From Utricularia gibba (Eukaryota; Streptophyta; Magnoliopsida; Lamiales; Lentibulariaceae), in NCBI GenBank assembly GCA_002189035.1, contig NEEC01000004.1, forward strand, positions 2,108,001-2,172,000: a DNA stretch of 64,000 bases, in the 5' to 3' direction. Made by a program: the position numbers and the translations under genes. This document shows, piece after piece, positions 49,929-63,074 of this stretch. Within the stretch, counting starts at the first letter, position 1; every line of letters starts with the position of its first letter. The notes under the pieces are model-generated. The model had not been told where the DNA came from. It did no database searches and worked only from the letters and a program-made list of their open reading frames with translations.

Positions 49929-52445
49929 TCATGCCACGAACATCTCAGCTTGGCCATCAATGAAGAGGCTCATGAATTCTTCTCCATCAACTGTCTCCTT
50001 CTCGATTAGAAGCTGAGCAAGTTTGTGTAGAATGTCAATGTGGGTGCTCATGATCTGCTTGGCCCTTGCGTAGGCTCTGTCCACAAGCTCTCTGACCTCG
50101 GCATCGACAATGTCTGCGGTGGCCATTGAGTAGTCTTTCTGGGAGGACATCTGCACAGCAAGCATTCAAATGGAGGAATTTTAAGTACTCAGACGATGGC
50201 ACAGCCGTAGTTTCAGGTTATAATCTACCTGTTGGCCCAGGAAGGGGTTTCCGCCAGGTCCACCGATGGCAACTTGCCCGATCTTCTTGCTGAAGCCAAA
50301 TCTCTCAACCATCTGACGTGCGACTCTGGAAACTTGCATGAAATCATTGGACGCCCCCGTTGTCACGTTATCCTGTCCAAAGATAACCTCTTCTGCAACC
50401 CTGCAGAAAAGGCGCAAGAGTTGAGGGAAACAAGCTACAACTACACTGTCGTCTGAGAATTTTCGAAACTCACCTTCCTCCAAGTGCCACAGCCATCTGG
50501 TTCTCCAAATAGCTTCGACTGTATAGCCCTGATTCAAGTCTCTCTTCACTTGGAGCGAAAAATGTCAGGCCACCGGCTTGGCCACGGGGAATGATGGAGA
50601 TCTTGGCTACAGGATCATACTCGGGCATCAAAGCACCAACTAGTGCATGGCCAGCCTCTGAACCACAATTTAAATGTATCGAGTGGGTACATAATCTGGA
50701 GAAGTAGAAGGAACAAAGGTAGCAAAGGTGGTTTACCGTGATATGCGACGAGTCTTTTCTTCTCGTCGGACACAACAGCGTTCTTCTTCTCAGGTCCAGC
50801 AATAATTCTCTCCAATGCATCGGAGATCTCATCTTTGCTTATTTCCTTGAGATCACGTCTTGCTGCAAGGATGGCCGCCTCGTTCATCAGGTTCTGCAAA
50901 TCTGCACCTGTGAAACCTGGTGTTCTCCTAGCAATCTTTTCAAAATCTACATCCTTCCCCAGTGCCTTCCCTCTAGAGTGCACCTGGTAAGGATCAGATG
51001 CACAAAATGTGATACAATGAAACCCCAATATCTCAGATTGCTGACAGGAAATTGACATATTTACAACATCATTATCCGAATATGACCACAACCACCAAAG
51101 TCTTAAGCAGTTTCGAATGACAATATGAACTTAGAGCAGAAAACAAAGAAGAAATGAGCTTGCTCACCTGCAGAATTTTCACTCTACCAGCAACATCGGG
51201 CCTGTCAACAGTGACTTGACGATCAAATCGACCCGGTCTCAGTAATGCTGAGTCCAGAACATCTGGCCGATTAGTGGCTGCCAACACTATCACCCCTGAA
51301 TTACCCGAGAATCCATCCATTTCAGTTAATAGCTGATTGATAGTCTGCTCTCGTTCATCATTTCCACCACCAAGCCCAGCTCCTCGTTGCCTTCCCACAG
51401 CATCAATTTCATCAATAAAGACAATGCAAGGGGCCTTGGACTTGGCTTTCTCAAACAAATCCCTTACTCTTGAGGCTCCAACACCCACAAACAGCTCCAC
51501 AAATTCTGAAGCTGCGCAGGAGAAAAATGGAACACCTGCTTCTCCGGCCACTGCCCTGGCCAGAAGGGTCTTTCCCGTTCCTGGTGGACCGACCAAAAGA
51601 CAGCCTTTGGGGATTTTTGCACCTAAGGCAGTGTACTTGTCAGGGTTTTTCAAGAAATCAACAACTTCTTGGAGCTCCAACTTGGCTTGATCAGCCCCAG
51701 CAACATCAGCAAATGTTACACCAGTCTCCGGAACTTCTTGGAACTTGGATTTTGACCGGCCAAAATCCATAGGACCGCCGAGTCCGCCGCCGCCTCCAGA
51801 CCCGCCCTGGGCACGCCGGAACAAGAAGAAAAGCCCAGCAAAAGCGAGGAAAGGGAAAAGCAAATTTCCAATAAAATTGAACAACCCGTTTCCGGAATCG
51901 CCCTCTGAAACCGAAATATCCACCCCGTTCATAGCCAAAATGTCGATCAAGTCCGGATCGTTGGGGACAATCACGGCCGCCCGCCGTCCATCCACAGCGG
52001 TTAGCTGAAGGGCACCTCCATCTTTGCTGAATCTTACTCTCTCGACTTTGCCCTTCTTGACCGCGTTCAAGAATTCGCTGTAACGCCATTGAGAACCCTC
52101 GGGAAGATCCGAACTCGATTGGGCCTGAGGTTTCGGCGCATTCAAGATTATGTTTTGGCCAAAAGGTGATGAAGAGCTTGTCTCCTGAGCCTCAATTTCA
52201 ATCACTTGGGGAGCCGGCGCCGGGGGTGGAGTATTATCCAACGCCAGTGCCTGCGGAGCAATTGAAGAGAAAAGAAAAGCAGCCAAAGCTGCGTGATTCT
52301 GGAAATCGCTGCCCTTCTTCAAACTCTTCCTATTAAAAACCGATTGTGTAACAAAAATTCTCTTGGGAATGGTCTTAGGGACAGGGGGGAAAATGGAGAC
52401 TTGGGTGCCCAGAAAGCAGGAAGAAAACGTTAGAGACGAAGCCAT
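49929..52445 (-). CDS. FTSH1/FTSH5: Chloroplast FtsH metalloprotease, FTSH1/FTSH5 (VAR1) type
   Basis: Five exons: 52445-51168, 50983-50737, 50657-50474, 50400-50229 and 50150-49929. All phases close, giving 700 residues. The N-terminus [17 protein letters not shown] is a chloroplast transit peptide, and a hydrophobic stretch at 51-68 ([19 protein letters not shown]) probably guides thylakoid insertion. A membrane segment is at about 189-209. The AAA+ module has Walker A GPPGTGKT at 286-293, Walker [16 protein letters not shown] and the second region of homology [20 protein letters not shown]. The zinc site is HEAGH at 508-512. The sequence around [20 protein letters not shown] and [20 protein letters not shown] is specific to type A (FTSH1/5) rather than type B (FTSH2/8). 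It forms hetero-hexamers with type B subunits and degrades photodamaged D1 in photosystem II repair; loss causes leaf variegation. Its stop is 130 bases from that of the convergent BSK gene. Confidence 0.96.
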
Positions 52446-52809
52446 CGCAATTGGACACTTGCACTACTTCCCGACTTCTATAGAAGCTCGCAAATATAGA
52501 GTTGGAGATGGAGAATCCCTGAAGAGTAGAACTCCTGAACGCTCATCAAAGGCTGCGTGCGCTGATATTATCCACAAGAGCTTGGGTCTCTAACGCTCGC
52601 CTCTCACAGCCACGCGATGGGAGGGCAGTAAAGACAAAGAAGCTCTGGACCTGGTTCCTTGTACGCGTCCTCACTGCCTCACCATAATTAAAAATCCACC
52701 CTAAAATTTGAATCAAACGCAAGCACTGCTTCGTAATTCTAGAAACCAGTGGTACACAAAAATGACGAATTGGATCGATCACAAGTGTACGAAATAAAGC
52801 CATAGTTTG

Positions 52810-53840
52810 TTCATACTAGCGTTTTAAAAACGAATTAAACTCATTTAATCGTTTAGTTATGATTTTGGGTTGAATACTATTTAATATGGATTAAATTGGA
52901 TTTATTGATTTTGAATTGTATTTATCACAGTGTGAAAATATAATTTAATTCATCAAAATATTGAAAATATAAAAAAAAATTAAAAATATATATCTAAACA
53001 ATTGATACAATTACATTAAAAAGTTTTATTAAAATTATATTCATCGTCTCATATTTCATTAAAATGATGTGTAACTCAAATACAAATTATTATTTTCTAT
53101 TATCAATACAAATATATATATATATACAATTATTAAGATTTATTTAAAATATATATCATATATTAGTAACATACTTTATATTTGTCCAAAACCATTTTCA
53201 CAAAAAATAAAAATAAAAAATAGAATTAGGTCCAACCCACTAAAATACTGGTTCGGATCTAACTCGATCGAATGATGGGTTAATCACATATTTTTAAAAC
53301 ACTGGTTACGACGATTGGTTGAGACCCAAAATCACGACTCACAAGGGGGTCTCTGGAAGCCCTTAACTGGCTTCAATTATTTTTAATTTTGGAAAATATA
53401 TTTCATTGAAGTTAATTTTTCGTAAAATCAATCCTTCGAGTTTAAATAAGAAAATGGAGGAGATGGTTTATTAAATAAAGTATTGTAATTTTATATGTTA
53501 TATTTATTTTAAAAATTAGAGATACAACAATTTTGTTATTCAATGAGTCTATGATGTCAATGACATTATTAGATCAATTGAAGGGCAAAATAGTTATTTC
53601 ATATATATACATAAATACCATATAATTTATCAATTTTTTTAAAATTCTCTATCAAACACTTTTATATGCCTAAAAACCCTATAATATATCCTTATTTCCA
53701 TAAAACCATTGTCAAACTGCCCCAAAAGATTTGAATGACATAAGGTATAATATTGATACACTAGTATGGAATTCTAGTCTTATGAATTACTCAAGTAACA
53801 TTTAGAAAACTAATTCACTTCTGATAACATTAATGTGTAT
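52810..53840. other. AT-rich intergenic DNA
   Basis: No gene or clear repeat recognised. Confidence 0.4.
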
Positions 53841-53849
53841 TTGTGTAAT

Positions 53850-54700
53850 AGATTCTATCTTTTAAATTGATGATAATTCTACAAGTGCACAGAAACCGTC
53901 GAAGTAATAAAATAAGATCGTATCCACAGGGAATTGTTATTGGAATATTCTTTTCAAAACAAAGAGTTAAAAAGATTGGAAACAAAATAAAGATTTGGTT
54001 TTTGAAGACAATAAGAAAAGTGGCCTTAGATCTAAGATTCACCTTACTTGAAATTCGCACTTGCGTGTTTGCAAACTTTGAGAACTGACATGCTTGCCCA
54101 AGCTTTGGGGGTGTTATGCTAAAATAGTGCTACTCGGTGACCGTTATAGCACCGTCCGTTGTTTTGTGGGATTATGGAATTAACCACGCCATCAGAACCA
54201 TTTCACCTCTTGTGATAATCCATGTTTTCCCCACACTCAAATCTAACCCCTACACCTCACACCTCGCAGACAGATTAGACAGAATGTGTCTTACCAACAA
54301 TGTCCGATTGAGTTATTCTCCTTAGGTGCTTGAGGCCAATCTTTGATTCTACTATACTCCCTTAAGGTTATATGGTACTAAAGATCACGTTGGTAAAGAA
54401 AACGTTGCGAAAAACAGAATCAGACCTCAAATTAAATGCTGAAAAACATGGTAAGACAGTCACATGCACAGAACTTGTGCAAGCAAGGCTTTACAGCAGA
54501 TCCTCAGCCGCAAGCGTTCACACGTGCATGCTTGACTCTAAACAACAAAAGTTGATGAAAAACGAAGGGAAAGGAATCCAAAACATGCTAGACTCGACTC
54601 TAAACCCTAAATTGACTCTCTAGTCGTCCACCACTTCGACTCTCTCCTTCAGGTCTTCGCGTTTGGATCTTTATATAATAGTGGGGATTTGTCGGGCTTA
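53850..54700. repeat. Retroelement-like repeat block
   Basis: The left part has CTACAAGTGCACAGAAACCG followed by AAGATCGTATCCACAGGG, an arrangement of words that recurs in plant intergenic repeats. It is followed by GC-richer non-coding text (GCTTTGGGGGTGTTATGC; CTTACCAACAATGTCCG). The open stretches on the + strand (53867-54088, 54137-54325, 54372-54623) have no recognisable domain. The class is uncertain. Confidence 0.35.
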
Positions 54701-55173
54701 CTTGATGGGCTCACATCAAATCTTCTATCTAAATCTTTTAAGATTTGATACAAATCTTTTAAGATGAGATCCAAGTTTTCCAAGATAAGATACGAATCTT
54801 ATCTTATCCGAGAATCTTTGACCGAGTCTTAATCTCCGGATACACCAAATCTTAGCCTCCATCAAAGTAGCTCGAAAATCCTCCAAATTATTCCAAATTC
54901 GTCCTGAAAAATCACAAAACACAATTTCCTTCCAAAAAGATCAAAGTGGTATGAAAGATATAAAATTTTTCTAAAAAGAATCATATAAGAGAGTTCTAAA
55001 AACCACAAATATAAGTGACACAAAATCAATTATCATAAATATACATCAAATTTTTTTTATAATAATTGATTTTTAAGAATCATTATAATGATATTAAAAT
55101 ATTAAAGACTAGATTCTCTTGAACAAGTGATTTTTGGATGATTTAGAAATTTAATCATATGTCAAACATCATG

Positions 55174-55424
55174 GGAGAAAAGTGTACATTTATAATTTTT
55201 TAATTTAGTATATGAGAGAGAATGTATGGGTTATCATTTTAGTAAATAACTCATGATTTTTTAGAATTGTTTCTGAGATTTTAACATGTGTTTTTTTTTA
55301 AGGAGAAAAGTGTAAATTTATGATTTTTTAAATTTAGTATATGAGAGAGAATGTATGGGTTTTAGTAAATAACTCATGATTTTTTAGAATTGTTTCTGAG
55401 ATTTTAACATGTTTTTTTTAAAAA
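55174..55424. repeat. Recent two-copy tandem duplication, unit about 128 bp
   Basis: GGAGAAAAGTGTA.ATTTAT starts at 55174 and again at 55302. Both copies continue with TTAGTATATGAGAGAGAATG, then TAGTAAATAACTCATGATTT, then TGAGATTTTAACATGT and a T-run. Copies are nearly identical apart from a small deletion, so the duplication is recent. Non-coding. Confidence 0.85.
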
Positions 55425-55819
55425 AAAAACTTTTAAATCCTAAATCAATTTTAATGTAAATTTCCTAGCATTGACTATGAAATTGTTTTTTATGCTCAAT
55501 CCATTCATCAATTCTAAGATTGTCCAGATGGAAATGGCTCAACCAACTGATGAATTTTGCTTTGAAAAGAAGACACTCTGCATTTCGGAACTGCTGCTGT
55601 CGGTTGTTCTTTTTTATGGGGTTCCCCATTGTTTTCAGTTCATTATCCATCATCGCGCTTAAACATGTAATGCAGATTTTAGGCTGGATCTCCTTATTTG
55701 ATATCTGGTTCACTAGGGAGGGATTATGTAGATTTGACAGAAGAGGGGGGATATTTGGGACCTAGAAGCATTCGCTCTTATGGGAAATGGGAACCGCATC
55801 CAGCTCCAAACGGCTTTCC

Positions 55820-57070
55820 TTAGTTCTTGGTCCAGAGCAGCTGGAGGTCAATGGTGGTGAGATGTTCATCATCAAGCCGCTTCCATGTCTTGATGGACTC
55901 CACGGCTCCCCAGGATCCGTCAGCCTTGTTTTTCTCCAAGGATACCGACACCATCCTCGTCCTTCTCGACCATCCCGCTAACCCGTACGCATGATAACCA
56001 AATCCTCCGGCGTAGCACAGATTTATGTCTTCCAACCTGCCGCAGAAGTCGTTGAGGTGATCGTGGCCCACGAAAACAGCCTTCACATCACGGGCCCTCT
56101 TCAAGGTCTTGAAAAAACCCGAGTTTATTGTAGCGCTGCTGATTGGATCCTGTTTCACACCCACCCTCTCCGATGGGTCGATGTCGCCGTATTCTGGCAA
56201 TGGAATGTGGAAATACGCTAGCCCAGGAGCTGCCTTCTTCTGGGGCTCCGACTTTTCCCTGTACTTCCTCTGCACCAGAGATGGTTACAAAGTAATCCTC
56301 AATACAACTATTTTCTAGGACGAGTCTACCTTGAGTTCTGTTGAAGTACGCTTGAACCAGTGCTGCTGGGAGGGTTTAATCCAGCCGTATCCAGGAATGG
56401 AAGGAACGGTAGAGTAGTCGCCGCTGTCGAGGAAATACAGATTGAGGACTGATTTATTAGCAAAGTTTGTACCTTGGACGCCATGAACCTCCAAATTGTA
56501 GTTCCCGAATCCATCAATGCCGCGGGCGTCAGGGGGATTCATCTTAGATAAGGTGTTCTTCATTCCCACGATGTGTTTCATCACTCCTTCCCTAGACAGA
56601 GGACCTTCCTGGTCGTGATTCCCCAGAACAGCAGCCCATGGAATGTTGGAGGATGCCGCAGGGCCGAGCCCGTTGTCCAGCGACGCCGCGGCGTTACTCG
56701 AATCAAGCTGATATATATTGTCCCCTGAAGCATTCAAAAGCGATAGGCGACTCAGTGACCCCTGAATTCGTTAAAACCCCTTGATAATAACTCTCACACA
56801 AACCGGTGAAAACAATCAGGTCGGGATTCTCGGCGGCCATGACGCGGTTGAGGAAGGCGGTGGTGTTGAGATCAGAGCACCATGCCATTTGATACCGAAA
56901 CACATCGCGGCAAGGGTTGTTCTGCCGTCGGCGTAGTGCATATCGGCCACTTGGAGAATGCGGAACTCGCCTCTTTGAGCATCGAACTTGAGCTTGGCTC
57001 CGGCTGAATGGATGGTGCCCAGAAGAGCAGCAGCCAGCAGTATGAACACCGCTGCCATGTTGTCGCACAT
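55820..57070 (-). CDS. Purple acid phosphatase, PAP29-like (group III), frameshift in exon 1
   Basis: Three exons: 57070-56804, 56724-56330 and 56269-55820; about 370 residues if exon 1 were in frame. A signal peptide is present (AAVFILLAAALLGTIHSAGA); Met5 could also be the start. The five metal-binding blocks of purple acid phosphatases are visible: ILQVADMH, FTGDNIY, LGNHDQE, LAYFHIPLPE and FVGHDHLNDF. The tail ADGSWGAVESIKTWKRLDDE is typical of the PAP14/16/28/29 group of small plant PAPs. The enzyme hydrolyses phosphomonoesters with a binuclear metal centre and is usually secreted or vacuolar. Exon 1 has a one-base loss at about 56915-56918: MHYADGRTT is in one frame and PCRDVFRYQMAWCSDLNTT in the next. 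The rest is intact. Either sequence error or a disabled allele. Confidence 0.88.
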
Positions 57071-57141
57071 TGCAGGCTGAATTGCGTGGCGAATGAATCA
57101 CGAGGAGAGTCACTTTTGGCGAAAGTCATCCCCATTGTTGT

Positions 57142-57152
57142 CTTTTTATATC
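57142..57152 (-). promoter_or_regulatory. TATA-like box of the PAP gene
   Basis: GATATAAAAAG on the minus strand, about 72 bases before the ATG at 57070, leaving room for a short 5' UTR. Confidence 0.45.
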
Positions 57153-57199
57153 ACGATTGACAGATAGGTAGATTGGATCTGGATCGTTCCCACTTGTCT

Positions 57200-58099
57200 T
57201 CACGCGGTAAGCCATTTTTTAAAGCTGGGTGAAGAACAATAGAGAGTGATTGCTTGACTCTTTGAAATGATTATTAATAGTTGTTTAATTTCCATAGAAG
57301 AATTGGAAGGTTAAATATTATCCAAACCCAAGTTACCCATCCCTTATGCCACCATCGTCTAAAGAAAGATTTCATCATTGACTTTTATACTACAAGTGTA
57401 CTAGTAATCTGATATGGATATATAAATTTGAAAATATGAGGACAATATCACAGGTTGCGTTTTTGTAAATTGTCATATGTTTTTTTATATTTTATATAAT
57501 ATCACAACCTTAAGTTTTTATTTGTACAATATCATAATTTAGTTGAATTCTAATTATTATATAATAAGAAATATAAGTTAAATTAATTTAAAATTTATAT
57601 ACTAAAAAATTATAAAAAACTATATTACTTTAAAAAAAATTAATGAAATTGGAAAATAGCATAGGCTATGGACAGCTCGAGCTTGGATGATATTTACTTA
57701 AGAGATTGTTTGATAGTAAGGAGTTAAAAATTTCTATCTAAATTTACATATAAAAAGTTGTTTAATTAACTATATATATATATATATATATAATACTCCT
57801 ATATAACTATATTATTCAAATATTCATTTTTTGAGTATATGGATGATATATACAAATGAAGTAGATGGAAGATAAGGATGATTAATTATGTCTATATTAA
57901 AGTATTTTTTTATTTATATTCCTTCAAAAATTATTTTTCCTCTCAAATTTTAACCATTATGTTTTTCTTGTAGATCTTTTTCTGTTCATCTCTTCATAAA
58001 TCAAACGGTAGCTTCCCAATTGGTGTGCAACATGCCTATATTCAACTTGTAAATAACATCCAAAATATAAGTTGAACATTGAAATGTAAAATAACAAAA

Positions 58100-58135
<36 letters not shown>

Positions 58136-61100
58136 CATATTCACTTTTCAATATTGATTTAAATATTAATTTAAAATATTTCGTAAATTTTATATTATAT
58201 TTTTTAAAATATTACTTTATTATTAAAAGAAATAGAATAGGTTAATATTGAATTAGGGGAATTTAGCAATTCACTTTCCAGAATTTATGGTATTTTACAA
58301 AGTTAAACTAAAAATATGGTATTCTACTAATATATTTATAGAATAAAATTTTTTCTGTTTAAAACATTTAGTATAAATGGTGAAAACAAGGGCATACGTT
58401 TATTAAATACTAACACATGTTGGACCGCTCCCTAGTTTTGAATTAGTCTGACGTGGCTATAGTCAATGGCTTTTCACATCACTACCATCTTGTGAAAGTA
58501 ATAATAATTGACACAAGTATTGATTCCATGTTCTAAATAAGTAGGCCATAGTGTGTGTGACTTTTTTTGTAACTTGTGCTTAAGTGTTAACTAGATATTA
58601 TTAGATAATTAGATTGTAAATAAATGATACTGGTAGGCAATGTCATTGTTTAAATTATTTTTAAGTAACTGAAGGTAGAATATAAGTAGATTATAAATTA
58701 CATTTATATTTTTATTTTACATTCAAATGCCATACGTTCTTTGATATTAGCAATAATATATTGAAATAATAAACATAATTTGTAAGATATCATTACAATC
58801 TTTTTCTATCATGAGCTATCCATAACTCATCTTAAATAAATTCTAGTAGAATGTAAATAAATTGATCTATACTCTCATCCCCATTTTCTGAAAACAAGAA
58901 AGATAATATTCAATGTTCAAAATATATATCTAGAGAAACTTCGATGAAGAAGTAGCATTCAACTTTGTTGGAAATACATCATTGAATGCTAAGCTTGGCT
59001 TCTTGTTCAACAAATTTACACCGACACATGCTTCTTTTGCCTCTTATCCAATAAACTTGCATTGATTTTTTGGGTTTTGTCAAAGACATAAAAACCTCTC
59101 GAATGTGTTAATATTTGAATAATTTTAAGGCCTACATATAGGGAATACTTCTATTTTGAGTGATAGGGGTGTCGTAAAGGAGTTGAACACACTTCTCGAT
59201 CAAAAACTTGAAAGCTTTTGTACTCTCTATTCCAATCTTTGCAAAAGTAGTATTCATTATCTTTGAAAACTTTGAAATCCAATCATTTTTGCTCTGTTTC
59301 AAAGTTCTCCATTTTGGATTCATCACCTGACTACTACTTTGAATCGGAGTTATTTTCTCATAATATAAAGTTCTTATCTCATATGGGTAGGCATTATTTT
59401 AAATGGTTGAGAAAATTCATCTGCATCTAATGTAGCTTTAGGAAAAAACAGAATATAGAGTTCTTATATCATATGGGCTGGCCTAACAACTCACTATTTG
59501 ATAAATGGATATCTATAGTTGATACATATCACTTCATGCCATAGTGTATAACTGGATCAAACACTTGAGGTTAACTCTTGATGTAGGTGTGTTTTGTCTT
59601 TGAAATTTTTGAATGATGAATTTTGGTGAAAAGAAACATAAATGGAATCAATTTGATATTGAAAGGAAACATAAAACAATCGAGACTCACAAAAACTCAT
59701 TTCAAGTAAATAAAAACTTACATGTATACAAACAATCTATCATAGTGCATTCATATTTATAATACCATTTTTGTATGAAATCCTATACAAAATGTATCAA
59801 ACAATTTTTTTTTCCCCAAAGTGTCCATTTGGTGCGAAACACATTGTGGTAATTCTTGATACACTTCATGTCGTAGATGATTTGAAATTTTGGTTGATAG
59901 CATTTTTTTTTATATTTTTCCAGTCAATGAATTTAAAGTTATTGTTGGTCAATAAACTTTTGTAATCTCCTTAACCATTCCCTCTAAAGATAGTATAATT
60001 TTTAATCCCACTTGGCTTTTATAGCCTTTTTCTTCATTGGAACTTTGCACATGTTGTTTTCCATCTACCATAGTTGAAAACACATTATTCCAAACAATAA
60101 CAATTCAATTAAATAAATTGACAGCAAAGAAAATGTACATCATGCTTATAAAATAGAAATTTTCAGGATCATCAAAAGGAAGTATAAAAAAATGAATTAG
60201 AGGAAAGATGAATTAACACAAAGACAAAAAAACTATTTTTTTTACAATGTAGAAACTAAAATTGTTATTGGAACTTTAAATATAACTTCTGTTCTGGAGC
60301 TTTTAACTGAGTTTTAGATGTTTTCCTACTTGCAAATTGAAACACAAAACACTATAGTATTAACTAATAAAGCACATCAATAATAATAAAATTGATTTGA
60401 TATAGCGATGTAATTGAAGATAACATGTTTGTAGATTTGAAGTTGAAAAATATTACATACCACAATGGAATAACACAACAATGACAAAAAACTAATACTT
60501 GATATAGAAAAACATTGATAAATACAAATTTTTCACGTCATCATCTAATTAATAAATTCACATATCAAATAAATTTATAAATCTAATTCTCAATTAAACA
60601 CCAATCAAATGTAAACATATACTAGAATTGAAGTCTAACACAAACAGCAAAAGCTTGCTCAATAAAGATCAATACATTTTGTTTTCTCATAATAAGATAT
60701 TAAATTTATAGAACTAACATAGTTCAAATGGTAAAATTCAATAAATATATTAAACAAAGCAAATCAGATTATAGTCCAAAAGGAAGAAATGTGATGCCTT
60801 TAGGTTCAAAATATGGTATTCTCATCATTAACTCAATTCCATTCCAACGAAAATCGATTATACAACTAAAGATTTAACTTTACATAAAACTTTTTTGCCC
60901 TAAGTTTTGATCTATTGTCGATTAAGTGTTACATGGTGAACCTAATGTGATGCTCAATCTACACACAAAAAAATTTCATGGACTCTTCATTCTCAAGCTC
61001 CATGAAAAATGTATTCTTTCAACCATCCCCTATCCTCAATGGAAGTTTTGTGAAATATGTCAATTGGTCAAAGAAATTGGCAAACTACTTTTGTGCATGC

Positions 61101-61580
61101 AAACTCAAGGATGTCTTTGATCTTACTCTATAAGAACCGCTCGCTATAGAGAAAGAAAAAGAAACCTGGAACAACACACTCAACAAACTCAATCTCTACA
61201 TAACCAAGCCGTGGTGGAGGATGTATATGATGTAATCAACATCTGCATCTTACCACTGGAAGTATGGAAAACAGTGAACCAGAAGAAATCTCAAAAAATG
61301 CAGCATTCATAAAAGATGATGAAAACACAACTGCAATATTGCCTCTTGGGTTTATTTCTAGACAACTTATTGAGGTGACTAAAGAGTACATGGAAAGTAA
61401 AACTCACTAATATGAGTTTGATGATAATATTATTCATCATTTCCAAAACAACAATTCTAGTGATCACGAAGACTATTTTAGTGAGTTAGACATACATGTA
61501 GTAAAGAAATGCCAGTCCCTACTATTGGTAGCAACTGTATAATATTTGAAGGTCAAAGGATTGCAGAAATAATGCAATTT
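57200..61580. other. AT-rich intergenic DNA
   Basis: Long AT-rich stretch with TA runs (57768-57792, 58102-58131). Short open stretches (for example 59132-59326 on the minus strand) have no recognisable domain. 61140-61580 may be the linker upstream of the copia RT scrap that follows, but I cannot show it. Confidence 0.4.
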
Positions 61581-61589
61581 CCAAAATAG

Positions 61590-62070
61590 AAGAAATCCAT
61601 GAATGATGAACTTAATTCTATCCATGATCATGTCGTATGGGAAGTGGTAGAGAAACATGAAGTCACCAAAATCTTGAGATTGAAATGGCTACACAAAGAA
61701 AAATTAAATGTGATGAAACTCATAACATGTTTAAGTCTCGCATAGTGGTTAAAAGTTACACTTCAACAAGCAAGCATTTATTGCGAGACATTTGCACCAA
61801 TTGCTCGACTTGACACTACTAAATTGATTATTACTCTGGTTACTTGCAACAATTGGAAGCTTCACTACCTTGATATTAAATGTGTATTCCTAAATAGAGA
61901 ACTGCAAGAGGATATATATGTTTACCCCCTCCCAATTATGAAATTAAGGATGAGAAGAAGAAAGTTTTAAACTTAAGAAACTCTTCTATGTACTGAAACA
62001 AGCTCCTAAAAAGTGGTATTCTATCATTGACTGCTATTTTATCGAGTTTAGCTATACTAGATGCAATAAT
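61590..62070 (+). pseudogene. Ty1/copia reverse transcriptase scrap
   Basis: Across stops and small shifts it reads MNDELNSIHDHVVWEVV, then LKWLHKEKLN, then IYCETFAPIARLDTTKLIIT, then WKLHYLDIKCVFLNRELQED and IYVYPLP. This is the copia RT block 'YFETFAPVARL..I......W.LHQLDVK.AFLNGEL.EEIY'. No LTRs or other domains flank it. It is a truncated, dead fragment from a different copia lineage than element A. Confidence 0.7.
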
Positions 62071-62239
62071 AATACAACACTCTATTTATTATCCAATAGT
62101 ATATCAAGTTGTGCTATATAATAGAGTATAGCAACAATTTCAAATATGATACAACAATGCTATTTTATTTAGTGGTATTTATTATCCGATTTTTCAACTT
62201 GTGCTTTTGTGTATTTGTAAAATTTCGTTTGCTTTTTAT

Positions 62240-62968
62240 CATTATCAAACTGATTGTGATTTTTTGAGAGATATAGTGCGAAATATGAGAAATATGTTTT
62301 TGAAATATTTTGATAAAATCCCACATTTGTTTCTTATTACACCTATTTTGGATCCTCGGGTTAAGTTTAGAGGTGTGAAAACATTACTTAAATGCATTTC
62401 AGAGTCATTTGGTGCAGATGATGTTGCTTTTTCCATTAAAAATTGTGAAGAAATAGATGTTGATGCTAACAATGTTTTACGTGCCATGTATTCCATTTAT
62501 GCTTCTAAATATAGTGATCTTAGTGTTCATATTCCTAAAACATGTAATAATTCGATATTTGGCAGTCGCAATCCGATGGACATTATTCGTAGAAAACATA
62601 GCTCATTTGTGTCATCCTCTTCATCATCTTCATTAAATTTTGTTGATCAAATTACACTTTACAATAATACTCCTATTGTTGAGGGTGTTGATGATGACAA
62701 CTTTGATATATTGGGTTGGTGGAAGACAAATTTTACTATTTACCCTATCTCGGTTAGAATGACCAAAGATCTTCTAACACCTTCAGCATCTACAGTCGCA
62801 TCCGAAAGTGCATTTTGTGCAGAGGGACGAGTTCGTAATCACAAGCGGTCCAAGTTGAACGTAGAGACCCTGGAGGCATGCATTTGTCTAAAGGATTGGC
62901 TAGAGGCATTGAAAAGAAATCAAACATTATTTTCAAGTTCAAGTGAAGATGAAGTTGAAGACTCCTAA
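62240..62968 (+). pseudogene. hAT-superfamily transposase, C-terminal fragment
   Basis: An open frame of about 240 codons. It contains MFLKYFDKIPHLFLITPILD followed by PRVKFRGVKTLLKC (the hAT-like RNase-H-fold region; usually 'LDPRYK'), then FDILGWWKTNFTIYPISVRM, then STVASESAFCAEGRVRNHKR and LEACICLKDWLEAL. This is the hAT C-terminal dimerisation region ('W......YP.L..MA.D.L..P.STVASE.AFS..GR'). The BED zinc finger and most catalytic residues are missing upstream, where a copia scrap ends. The frame ends in an acidic Ser-rich tail. It may be a 5'-truncated transposon or a remnant of a domesticated gene. Confidence 0.8.
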
Positions 62969-63074
62969 TTTAAAAACATTGTATGCTTCATGAAGTAGTA
63001 ATAGTACGTTGTATTCATGCCTTTCATTAAAATTATATGATCTGGGCACTTACCGAAACCTTTGGATACATCCT

